From: Bordetella parapertussis
Lineage (GTDB): Bacteria; Pseudomonadota; Gammaproteobacteria; Burkholderiales; Burkholderiaceae_C
Length of the DNA stretch: 6,527 nucleotides
Direction: 5' to 3'
NCBI GenBank assembly: GCA_945888535.1
Contig: CAMDAN010000117.1
Coordinates: 1 to 6,527 of the forward strand
A program made the translations under genes and the position numbers. The notes under the pieces were generated by a model. That model had not been told where the DNA came from. It worked only from the letters and a program-made list of their open reading frames with translations, and did not search any database. Of the stretch, positions 1 to 6,156 are shown in pieces (the first letter of the stretch is position 1; every line of letters starts with the position of its first letter).

Positions 1-69
1 GCTTGCGCTAAAACTGCCCTTGGAAATACCTTGCGTGATCTCCGCGCTTGTGAGGTTGTGCAAACTCAT
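1..69 (-). CDS. atzE: AtzE-like amidase (1-carboxybiuret hydrolase catalytic subunit), N-terminal fragment
   Basis: Only the first 23 codons are visible; the gene runs off the left edge. It starts at an ATG whose first bases overlap the TGA stop of the upstream small gene (ATGA, 69-66), the usual arrangement for a translationally coupled partner. No Shine-Dalgarno sequence is visible just upstream, so coupling probably supplies ribosomes. The readable peptide begins MSLHNLTSAEITQGISKG and continues into a serine/alanine-rich stretch. This resembles the N-terminal helix of amidase-signature enzymes (pattern I..GI..G..SA). The catalytic Ser-cisSer-Lys residues lie outside the window. The AtzE assignment rests mainly on context: it directly follows an AtzG-type (DUF4089) gene and shares an operon with allophanate hydrolase. 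In the known s-triazine pathway AtzE with AtzG removes ammonia from 1-carboxybiuret. A GatA-like or other amidase is possible from this fragment alone. Confidence 0.7.
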   Translation of the reverse strand, partial: MSLHNLTSAEITQGISKGSFSAS

Positions 70-263
70 GACGCTATTGGCTTAGGGCAATAAATTTCGG
101 CGATTTCCAGATCGACGGGGTAGTCCACTTGGTCGAGTAACTGGGCCATAGCCTCTGTGCGTTTGAAATGCGCTGCTACTCGCGCAACCCGCGCCTCATC
201 GGCTGGCAATCCCAGCGCGAGTGCGCTGGTTTGCACGAATTGATGCACCTGTTCGTCGGTCAT
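66..263 (-). CDS. atzG: AtzG-like small subunit (DUF4089 family), 65 aa
   Basis: This 65-residue protein matches the pattern of the DUF4089/AtzG family. It has an N-terminal helix, then ALGLP at residues 16-20, an Ala/Arg-rich amphipathic helix through about residue 45, and an AEIYCP motif at 55-60 near the C-terminus, where family members carry a P/AE(I/V)(Y/F)-x-P ending. AtzG is known as a GatC-like accessory subunit that binds AtzE and is needed for a functional 1-carboxybiuret hydrolase. Its usual length is about 65-70 residues, so this copy looks complete. The start overlaps the stop of the ABC ATPase gene by 4 bases (ATGA, 263-260). It is preceded by GAGG (274-271) 7 bases upstream, inside the ATPase coding sequence. 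Its own stop overlaps the AtzE start by 4 bases. Both overlaps fit coupled translation and balanced subunit production. Family recognition is from sequence pattern and context, not from an alignment. Confidence 0.82.
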   Translation of the reverse strand: MTDEQVHQFVQTSALALGLPADEARVARVAAHFKRTEAMAQLLDQVDYPVDLEIAEIYCPKPIAS

Positions 264-1081
264 TTGCGGACCTCGGTTTGGAAGATTTCTAAGCTGCGTT
301 TTTTCATGGCGATAAAGCTGGGTTCAGAGAGGGTTTCGACCGTGCGCGGACGCGGGTCGCGGTAGTTCAATATCTCGGCCACGGATGTGGGGCGCTTGGT
401 GAGCAACAAGATTTGGTCGGCCAAATAAACCGCTTCTTCCAGATCGTGCGACACCAGCAACATGGTAGTGCCTGTTTTGATAAACACGTCTTGGAGTTTC
501 TCCCGTATGAACAAGGTCATCTCAAAGTCCAAAGCGGAGAACGGTTCGTCTAAAAACAGCACCTCTGGGTTGGGGGCCAAGGCCCGCATGATGGAAGCGG
601 TTTGCTGTTGACCACCCGAAAGCTCATAAGGGTAGCGGTTCAAGTCGAACTTCACATCAAACGACGCGACCAACTCGTCCACCCGCTGTTCCACATCGCC
701 TTTGGATTTGCCAGCGAGTTTTAAGGGGTAGGCAATGTTGTCGATGGTGCGCATCCAAGGGAACATGGCTTCGCGGTAGTTCTGGAACACATAGCCAATA
801 TTGGTGTCTTTGAGCGATTTGCCGTCGAACAAAATCTCGCCGCTGTCGATGGGAATCAAGCCCGCGATCATGTTGATCAAGGTACTTTTGCCGCAACCGT
901 TGGGACCGAATACCGAGACGATTTGGTTTTTCGGGATATCGAGGTTGAAGTTTTCGTACAAAGGCCAACCGGCGAAGTACTTGGTCAGATTGCGGATGGT
1001 GATGTGGGTACCAGCTGGCCCAGGCACAAACGCGGGTGGCGCTGGATCGGGTTCCACCATGGGATTGAGTACGGTGTGCAT
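260..1081 (-). CDS. NitT/TauT-type ABC transporter ATP-binding protein
   Basis: This is the cytoplasmic ATPase that powers the importer formed with the permease and binding protein encoded just upstream. Its 273 residues contain all the expected motifs in order: Walker A GPNGCGKST (59-67), Q-loop glutamine (100), signature LSGGQ (154-158), Walker B VLFLDE (174-179), D-loop SALD (182-185) and switch histidine (212). The stretch after the signature, QQTASIMRAL, departs from the common QRVAIARAL of NitT/TauT and polyamine ATPases. An extra N-terminal tail of about 25 Pro/Gly-rich residues precedes the domain. The ATG abuts the permease stop (TAAATG) with no gap. GGAG (1095-1092) lies 10 bases upstream within the permease gene. 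A second in-frame ATG at codon 8 is a possible alternative start. The gene ends in a 4-base overlap with the AtzG-like gene, which ties transport to catabolism. The substrate cannot be read from the ATPase. Confidence 0.93.
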   Translation of the reverse strand: MHTVLNPMVEPDPAPPAFVPGPAGTHITIRNLTKYFAGWPLYENFNLDIPKNQIVSVFGPNGCGKSTLINMIAGLIPIDSGEILFDGKSLKDTNIGYVFQNYREAMFPWMRTIDNIAYPLKLAGKSKGDVEQRVDELVASFDVKFDLNRYPYELSGGQQQTASIMRALAPNPEVLFLDEPFSALDFEMTLFIREKLQDVFIKTGTTMLLVSHDLEEAVYLADQILLLTKRPTSVAEILNYRDPRPRTVETLSEPSFIAMKKRSLEIFQTEVRK

Positions 1082-1921
1082 TTAACGACCACTCCAATGA
1101 ACGATGCGCTTTTCAAGCATCAAAAACAAGACATTCAAGGCATAGCCCAAACCGCCCGCTGCCAAGATGGACGCGTACATATCGCGCACATTCATGACTT
1201 GCTGCGAGTCAATGATGCGGTGTCCTAAGCCACGCTCGGAGCCGATGAACATTTCGGCCACGATCACGATGACCAAGGCCATCGATACGGCGCTGCGCAA
1301 ACCTACGAAGGTTGGTTGCAAGCTTTCCCACACCAGCACGTCTTTGAAAATCTGCCAGCGGCTCGCGCCCATAACTTTCGCTGCCATGACCCGTTGCTTT
1401 CTGGCGTTGATCACGCCGTATGCGCTGTTAAACAACACGATGAGCAAAGCGCCAAAAGCGGCGATGGCTACTTTGTTGATATCGGACACGCCAAAGATCA
1501 TCAAAAACAAAGGGATCAAGGCAGACGAAGGGGTAGAACGGAAAAAGTCAATCAAAAACTCCACGCTGCGGTAGCTACGCTCGTTGCTGCCAAGCAAGAT
1601 GCCGATGGGAACGCCAACGAGGGAAGCCAAAACGAATGCCTCTAGCGTGCGCAACAAGGTGTAGGAGAAATCCTTCAAGAGTTCACCCCCCCACATGCCA
1701 TTGCCTAGTGTGGCAAGCGTTACCCAAGGGGAGGGCAACAAGATGGGTGGAATTAATTTGAACCGCACCACGAGGTCCCACATGCAGAACAAGACCAAAG
1801 GGCCTAGGAGCGGAATGACCCGCCCCAAGTTCCAGCCCTTAGGATTTGTAGTGCCGGGGCCGCTAGGCGCCCCATTGGGTCCGGTAGCGGACATAACGAC
1901 AGGGGTGAACGCGTCGTGCAT
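1082..1921 (-). CDS. NitT/TauT-type ABC transporter permease
   Basis: This is the inner-membrane channel subunit (279 residues) of the operon's importer. Hydrophobic segments near residues 34-52, 88-112, 131-146, 150-171, 206-227 and 251-270 give the six-helix topology of BPD_transp_1 permeases. The cytoplasmic coupling (EAA) loop is visible at about 179-202, with MGASRWQIFKD and its conserved Gly185. The glutamate of the classical EAA motif is replaced (MAA), and the usual LP is replaced by ESLQP. The first 30 residues are Pro/Gly-rich and presumably cytoplasmic. The ATG at 1921 is chosen because it sits 3 bases after the binding-protein stop. The purine-rich GGGGTAAGGA across that stop gives a close-set ribosome site, whereas the alternative ATG at codon 10 has no such sequence. 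The last codon is followed directly by the ATPase ATG. A run of seven G occurs in the gene at codons 77-79. Such permeases normally act as homodimers. Confidence 0.92.
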   Translation of the reverse strand: MHDAFTPVVMSATGPNGAPSGPGTTNPKGWNLGRVIPLLGPLVLFCMWDLVVRFKLIPPILLPSPWVTLATLGNGMWGGELLKDFSYTLLRTLEAFVLASLVGVPIGILLGSNERSYRSVEFLIDFFRSTPSSALIPLFLMIFGVSDINKVAIAAFGALLIVLFNSAYGVINARKQRVMAAKVMGASRWQIFKDVLVWESLQPTFVGLRSAVSMALVIVIVAEMFIGSERGLGHRIIDSQQVMNVRDMYASILAAGGLGYALNVLFLMLEKRIVHWSGR

Positions 1922-1924
1922 TCC

Positions 1925-2959
1925 TTACCCCTTGTAGAGCATGGTCTCGACCATGAGGCGTGATGGGAAGATGCCTTTTTCGAAGAACAAATCAAAGAAC
2001 TTTTGGAAGTGGCCAATGTCTTTGGGAGTGAACTCGTTGTACATGGTGTAAGCCGCTAAAGGTACTTCGGCTGTCAAAGCGCCTTCAATGGCGGTATAGC
2101 CTTTGAGGTATTGACGTGCATCGGCTGCGCTGTTGCGCACGTAATTGATGCCTTTGTTGTAAGCAGTGACGAACTTCTTGGTTTCTGCTGGGTGTTTGTT
2201 GACGAAGTCCGCCGTCAACGAAGCGGAACCGCCAAACCAAGGCGCCATCGCATCGCCCAAAATGTATTTGGAAATCACGCCGGCTTCCAACACGCGGGTG
2301 GCACCATTTAAGCGACCAATCGTGCCGGTCGGTTCGAGCGTGTAAACAGCGTCAACTTGACCCGCAGCCAAAGCAGCCACATGTTGGCCAATCGGTAACT
2401 CCATCACGGTAGCGCCCGTAGCGCCGCCACGCTCTAAACAGGTTTTAGCAAGCGTCAAGTTTTGGATGCCAGGGCCTGAGGCAACTTTTTTACCTTTGAG
2501 GTCAGCCATGGTTTTGGCGGGACTGTTGGTAGGCACCAAAAACTCGTCCAACACGTTTTTCACATTGCTGGGGTTGGATGCAAAGATTTTGAAAGTACCA
2601 GGCGCGGCGATTTCACCAATCGCCAAATTCGCAGATCCTGTTCCGTTGGCACTACCGTCGCAACGACCGGCCAACATGGCTTCCATGATTTGAGCGGCTG
2701 CTGCAAATTTCAAAGGCTCGACATCAAGACCGGCTTCTTTGAAAAAGCCTTTTTCGACGGCCGCATAAAAAGGCAAACCCGCAGCGATAGGCCAGTAGCC
2801 GATGCGGATTTTGGAAGACGACTGGGCACGCACGATGGCGGGGAAACCCAACACGCCTAAAGCGGCAGAGCTGGCACCGGCTTGGATCAAACTGCGGCGG
2901 GTGTTGTCAACGATAGTGGTGTCAGACTGGGTGACGGTGGTTTTGTTGTCAGTGGTCAT
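1925..2959 (-). CDS. Tat-exported NitT/TauT-type ABC solute-binding protein
   Basis: This 344-residue periplasmic receptor would deliver substrate to the permease encoded 3 bases downstream. The N-terminus carries a twin-arginine signal: TRRSLIQAG at residues 20-28, a weakly hydrophobic Ala/Gly stretch, and a likely cleavage after VRA (residue 45). The mature part begins KIRIGYWPIAAGLPFYAA (50-67) and continues with EKGFFKEAGLDVE, the opening typical of NMT1/SsuA/NrtA-like binding proteins. A second recognisable block is LKGKKVASGPG (154-164), followed by LAAGQVDAV (197-205), also typical of the family. The ATG is supported by AGGAGC (2970-2965), 6 bases upstream. Family members bind taurine, alkanesulfonates, nitrate, pyrimidine precursors or aromatic acids. 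Placement between allophanate hydrolase and the AtzG/AtzE-like genes suggests a ureide such as biuret, cyanuric acid or a related N-rich compound. That ligand is inference only. Confidence 0.9.
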   Translation of the reverse strand: MTTDNKTTVTQSDTTIVDNTRRSLIQAGASSAALGVLGFPAIVRAQSSSKIRIGYWPIAAGLPFYAAVEKGFFKEAGLDVEPLKFAAAAQIMEAMLAGRCDGSANGTGSANLAIGEIAAPGTFKIFASNPSNVKNVLDEFLVPTNSPAKTMADLKGKKVASGPGIQNLTLAKTCLERGGATGATVMELPIGQHVAALAAGQVDAVYTLEPTGTIGRLNGATRVLEAGVISKYILGDAMAPWFGGSASLTADFVNKHPAETKKFVTAYNKGINYVRNSAADARQYLKGYTAIEGALTAEVPLAAYTMYNEFTPKDIGHFQKFFDLFFEKGIFPSRLMVETMLYKG

Positions 2960-2964
2960 CGAAA

Positions 2965-2970
2965 GCTCCT
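2965..2970 (-). promoter_or_regulatory. Shine-Dalgarno site of the ABC binding-protein gene
   Basis: AGGAGC on the minus strand, 6 bases before the ATG at 2959. It is the strongest ribosome-binding site in the operon. It lies in the 58-base gap after atzF, the largest gap inside the operon, which fits independent and high translation of the abundant periplasmic component. Confidence 0.75.
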
Positions 2971-3017
2971 AAGTTAAAGAAATCAAGGTAAGTCAAGGGG
3001 AAAAATTAAGTGAGAAA

Positions 3018-4742
3018 TTAAGCGGATGGGCTTTGAAGGGACGCGACGTAAGCGCGCCATCCACCAAAGTGCGAGATGTTGGTGGCGCCTTCTAAGGCAA
3101 GGGGTTCGCACAAAAAGCCTTGCACCGATGAACCATCTGCGAGTTGCAAAGTGCCGATGCCCAAAGGGGCAGGTATCAAGGCTACGAACGAGCCGTATTC
3201 ACTGGCTGGCATTTCCCAAATTTCTATTTCAACCGCCACACCGCCCCCCGTTGGCACACGCAACAAGCCTGGCTTAGGTGGCGTCGAATTGGGCAGGGCA
3301 AATAGTTGGTAGCAGTTGCTGGTTTGGGTGGTCTTGATCAGGCGGCTTTTGCGCTCGGTAAGTTGCTGGTTCAAAGGCATGCCGGAAAGATGCGCACCCA
3401 CCACTGCAATTTGCACGGTAGCTTTGGTTTTGAGACCCGCGATGGGCTCAGGGGCGGGAAGTGGATGGTGCGTTGCGCCTTGCATCAAGCCTGTGCTGTG
3501 GTGGTAGCGTTGGCCCACATCTGCCAATTGCCAATCGCTGCCAGCAGGGCCTACCAAGGTGATACCAAAAGGAAGTTGGTCCGGACGGATTTCACTGGGC
3601 ACTGATAGTGCTGCGTAGTCAAACAGGTTGACGAAGTTGGTGTAATGCCCCAAGTTTTTATTGAGTTCAATGGGGTTGGCTTGCATCTCGCTAATCGTGT
3701 AATGCGTGGGCGCTGTGGGGACGAGCAACACATCGATAGACGACCACATTTTTTGGGCGGTTTGCTTCAAGGCCATCAACTTGGTTTCTGCTTGGCAGTA
3801 GTCGGCGGCGCTAAATGATTGGCCACTTTTGAGAATGCTTTGCACGGGTTCGACAACATCTTCTGGGTGTTGGTCAAAGAAGTCGCAAATAGCGGCATAG
3901 CGCCAAGCCACCAAAGCACTGCCATAGAGCATGGAAGCGGCTTCGGCCAGTGGGCTGTAATTCACCCAGACAGGTTGACCGCCTAAGCTTTTCATGTGTT
4001 CGATGGCGCGGCTGAAAGCGGCTTGTGCCCATGCATCACCGAAAAATTCCAACTGGTTGGGGATGCCAAACGTGAAAGACGCTGGAAAAGGCGCATCTTT
4101 TAAAACTAATGCACGAGAAAAAGGATCTACTTCGTCGAAGCCTGCGAGCGCCTCTAAAACCTTGACGGCGGTGGAGACGGTGGTGGCAAAGATAGAAACG
4201 CAATCTACGTTTTGCGCGGCAGGTACTACGCCCGCCGCTGAGACCAATCCGCGAGATGGTTTTAAACCCACGATGTTGTTAAGACCAGCAGGCACGCGAC
4301 CTGAGCCTGCTGTGTCTGTGCCTAGCGCGAAATCCACTTCTTGCTTGGCCACCACATAAGCAGACCCTGCGCTGGATCCGCCGCTGACATAGTTACTTTT
4401 GAATGCATTGGGCACCGCGCCATAAGGAGAGCGTGTGCCGTTCAGTCCACAAGCAAATTGGTCGAGGTTGGTTTTACCTTTGAGGCTAGCACCAACTTGG
4501 AGCAGTCTCGATACGACGGTTGCGTGCTTGTTTGGCGTGTATGCAAATGGTGCACAGGCCGCTGTGGTGGGCAGGCCTGCGACGTCGATGTTGTCTTTGA
4601 CGGCGAAGCTTAAGCCTGCGAGCGACCCCTTTTGTTCATTCCGTAAAAACGGTTTGAGTTGGGTGATCCAAGCCGAGTCACTGGCATTTAAGAGTGCATC
4701 TTGGGGTTGACGCGTGGAAACTTCGGTTTGAAATAACACCAT
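3018..4742 (-). CDS. atzF: Allophanate hydrolase (AtzF type)
   Basis: Allophanate hydrolase splits allophanate into two ammonia and two CO2, the last step of cyanuric acid, biuret and some urea and guanidine routes. Numbering is from the ATG at 4742 (574 residues). The N-terminal amidase-signature domain shows FAVKDNID with catalytic Lys49, GGSSAGS (121-127) with cis-Ser123, and GTDTAGSGR (141-149) with nucleophile Ser147. The Ser-Ser spacing of 24 is the family norm. After a linker near 430-440, the C-terminal domain typical of this family starts with AVVGAHLSGMPLN (446-458). It includes IPAPLGIGT (523-531), GFLCE (542-546) and GGWRAY (560-565). This domain is linked to the second, decarboxylating step, and His451 may be the residue required there. 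The two-domain length is close to AtzF (about 600). An in-frame ATG at 4769 would add 9 residues, but the sigma-54 promoter puts transcription start near 4766, downstream of it. Neither ATG has a Shine-Dalgarno sequence, so the start is uncertain. A second in-frame stop follows 12 bases after the first. Confidence 0.93.
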   Translation of the reverse strand: MVLFQTEVSTRQPQDALLNASDSAWITQLKPFLRNEQKGSLAGLSFAVKDNIDVAGLPTTAACAPFAYTPNKHATVVSRLLQVGASLKGKTNLDQFACGLNGTRSPYGAVPNAFKSNYVSGGSSAGSAYVVAKQEVDFALGTDTAGSGRVPAGLNNIVGLKPSRGLVSAAGVVPAAQNVDCVSIFATTVSTAVKVLEALAGFDEVDPFSRALVLKDAPFPASFTFGIPNQLEFFGDAWAQAAFSRAIEHMKSLGGQPVWVNYSPLAEAASMLYGSALVAWRYAAICDFFDQHPEDVVEPVQSILKSGQSFSAADYCQAETKLMALKQTAQKMWSSIDVLLVPTAPTHYTISEMQANPIELNKNLGHYTNFVNLFDYAALSVPSEIRPDQLPFGITLVGPAGSDWQLADVGQRYHHSTGLMQGATHHPLPAPEPIAGLKTKATVQIAVVGAHLSGMPLNQQLTERKSRLIKTTQTSNCYQLFALPNSTPPKPGLLRVPTGGGVAVEIEIWEMPASEYGSFVALIPAPLGIGTLQLADGSSVQGFLCEPLALEGATNISHFGGWRAYVASLQSPSA

Positions 4743-4768
4743 TTTTGTGCATGATTTTTTTGTATGCA

Positions 4769-4785
4769 TTGCTTAACGCAAGCAA
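4769..4785. repeat. Inverted repeat overlapping the -12 promoter element
   Basis: TTGCTT (4769-4774) and AAGCAA (4780-4785) form perfect 6-base arms around a 5-base centre. The dyad covers the -12 element of the predicted sigma-54 promoter. It could be a repressor or regulator half-site pair, or a by-product of the repeated TTGC in the promoter. The arms are short, so function is uncertain. Confidence 0.35.
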
Positions 4786-4792
4786 CATGCCA
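4778..4792 (-). promoter_or_regulatory. Predicted sigma-54 (RpoN) -24/-12 promoter for the atzF operon
   Basis: On the minus strand, reading 4792 to 4778, the sequence is TGGCATG-TTGC-TTGC, preceded by T. It matches the consensus TGGCAYG-N4-TTGC at every fixed position, and the GG and GC doublets are the required 12 bases apart. The only visible deviation is G instead of A/T just after TTGC. It lies in the 37-base gap between the MATE gene and atzF, in the right orientation. Predicted transcription start is near 4766. RpoN with an activator such as NtrC commonly drives nitrogen-scavenging genes, which suits this operon. No clear NtrC dyad was found in the MATE 3' end upstream, so the activator is not identified. 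Confidence 0.75.
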
Positions 4793-4806
4793 AAAAATGG
4801 AGAACA

Positions 4807-6156
4807 TCAAATTTCCCAACGCGTCCAATACACACATGCGGCGGTGACGATGCCGTAGGCTGCCATCGCGCAGGCAATCAGCGCAAACAAGCTAGACGGG
4901 CTGGTGCCAGCTTGCAACATATAGAAACCACCGCCTGCCACCATCACCAACCGCAGGGTGCCAGCTAAAACTGGGCCCAACAGTTTGCCCGCGCCTTGCG
5001 AGGCGAAATACAAGCAAAGCCCAAGTGCAAAAAATCCATAGACCGGTGCTACCCACATTAGATAGAGATGGGTAATAGCAATCACTTCCACGTTGTCCGT
5101 AAATAGCTGGGCCCATTGTTCTGGCAGAAAAGCGGCAAAGAGTCCGATGACGCCCACAATGCCAGCCGACAAAGCTGCGCCCGTCCAAGCCACTTGCTTC
5201 GCACGTTTCACAAGACCGCCGCCAATGGCCATTCCAACCATGGGTACGCAAGCCACGCCAATCGCAAAGGTGATGGGGATGAGCAAGAACTCCAAGCGCG
5301 TGCCAATTCCGTATCCAGCCAGAGCACTCGGGCCAAAACCAGCCACGATTTTTGTCAAGATCAAAATCGTTAGCACCGTTTGGATCGATGAGATAGAGGC
5401 AATCGCACCAACGCGCAAAATATCTTTGAAGTAGGCGGGGACAAAGTGGAGCGAGAAGTTCAACCGCACGCGACTGCCACTGGAGCGCAAGTATTTGCCT
5501 AGATAAACGGCAGAAACGCTGTAAGCAATAACTTGACCTGCAGCAACGCCAGCCATCCCGAATTGAGGAAATGGGCCAAGCCCCAATCCCAAAGCGCCCC
5601 CTAAAACGACTTGGCCGATAGCCACCAACATCAAAACCGTGGATGGGGTCTTCATGTTTCCAGAACCTCGAATGGCTGAGGCAAATGCATTGGTCAGCCA
5701 AATTGTGATGGCGCCTAAAAACATGATGTTGGCGTAGGCCAGTGCCTCGTCTAATGCCAAGCCAGAGCCGCCGATCAAGGCAAAAATATCGCGTCCCCAC
5801 ACTAAAAATAACAAGCTGTAAACAATCCCAAGCCCTAAGCTGATGATGAAGGCATGCATCACGAGTTGGTTGGCCTTGTCATCATCTCCCGCACCTATGG
5901 CGCGGCTGATGGCTGACGAAATGCCACCTCCCATAGATCCCGCTGAGATCATTTGTTGCAACATGACCATCGGAAATACCAAGGCAATACCGGCTAACGG
6001 GAAAGTACCTAGGTAGCCTATATAAGAAGTCTCCGCGATCGTGACCAAAGCACCAGCAGCCATGGCCAGCATATTGGGAATACTCAGCCGCCAAATGGTG
6101 GAGAAGATAGGGGCGGTGGTGAGAGCGTGTTTGTCGTTCATGGAGCGCGAAGACAT
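4807..6156 (-). CDS. MATE-family multidrug/toxin exporter
   Basis: This 449-residue inner-membrane protein has about twelve hydrophobic segments in two homologous halves (roughly residues 20-225 and 245-445), the fold of Na+- or H+-coupled MATE antiporters. Family hallmarks seen are the first-half loop SAISRAIGAGD (81-91), AIRGSGNMKTPS (161-172), the second-half GYGIGTRLEFLLIP (281-294) with the following VPMVG, and YFASQGAGK (383-391). Length is normal for the family. The ATG at 6156 gives the longest product; a second in-frame ATG at 6141 (codon 6) is equally short of a Shine-Dalgarno sequence, so the exact start is open. It lies upstream of atzF in the same direction with 37 bases between. 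The promoter in that gap suggests it is a separate transcription unit that can read through. The substrate is not predictable. It is divergent from the Bug-type gene at the right edge. Confidence 0.9.
   Translation of the reverse strand: MSSRSMNDKHALTTAPIFSTIWRLSIPNMLAMAAGALVTIAETSYIGYLGTFPLAGIALVFPMVMLQQMISAGSMGGGISSAISRAIGAGDDDKANQLVMHAFIISLGLGIVYSLLFLVWGRDIFALIGGSGLALDEALAYANIMFLGAITIWLTNAFASAIRGSGNMKTPSTVLMLVAIGQVVLGGALGLGLGPFPQFGMAGVAAGQVIAYSVSAVYLGKYLRSSGSRVRLNFSLHFVPAYFKDILRVGAIASISSIQTVLTILILTKIVAGFGPSALAGYGIGTRLEFLLIPITFAIGVACVPMVGMAIGGGLVKRAKQVAWTGAALSAGIVGVIGLFAAFLPEQWAQLFTDNVEVIAITHLYLMWVAPVYGFFALGLCLYFASQGAGKLLGPVLAGTLRLVMVAGGGFYMLQAGTSPSSLFALIACAMAAYGIVTAACVYWTRWEI

Noticed and set aside
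657..1097. 146-residue open frame overlapping the ATPase gene on the same strand
   Set aside because: Out-of-frame copy of the ATPase coding region; the ATPase frame has every ABC motif and this one has none.
2968..2996. TTGACT as a -35 for a separate promoter before the binding-protein gene (minus strand)
   Set aside because: No acceptable -10 at 16-18 bases; the start would fall in the ribosome-binding site.
3994..4359. 121-residue plus-strand open frame opposite atzF
   Set aside because: Antisense to the catalytic core of allophanate hydrolase, with low-complexity composition and no domain.
4791..4801. CCAAAAAATGG as a terminator hairpin after the MATE gene
   Set aside because: Only three-base arms, without a GC-rich stem followed by a T tract.
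4902..4915. TGGTGCC...TTGC resembling a sigma-54 site on the plus strand
   Set aside because: The doublet spacing is one base short, and it lies inside the MATE gene pointing away from the operon.
4892..5800. 302-residue open frame on the minus strand inside the MATE gene
   Set aside because: Shadow in another frame of a well-supported membrane protein gene; its translation is rich in Trp, Cys, Arg and His with no recognisable domain.
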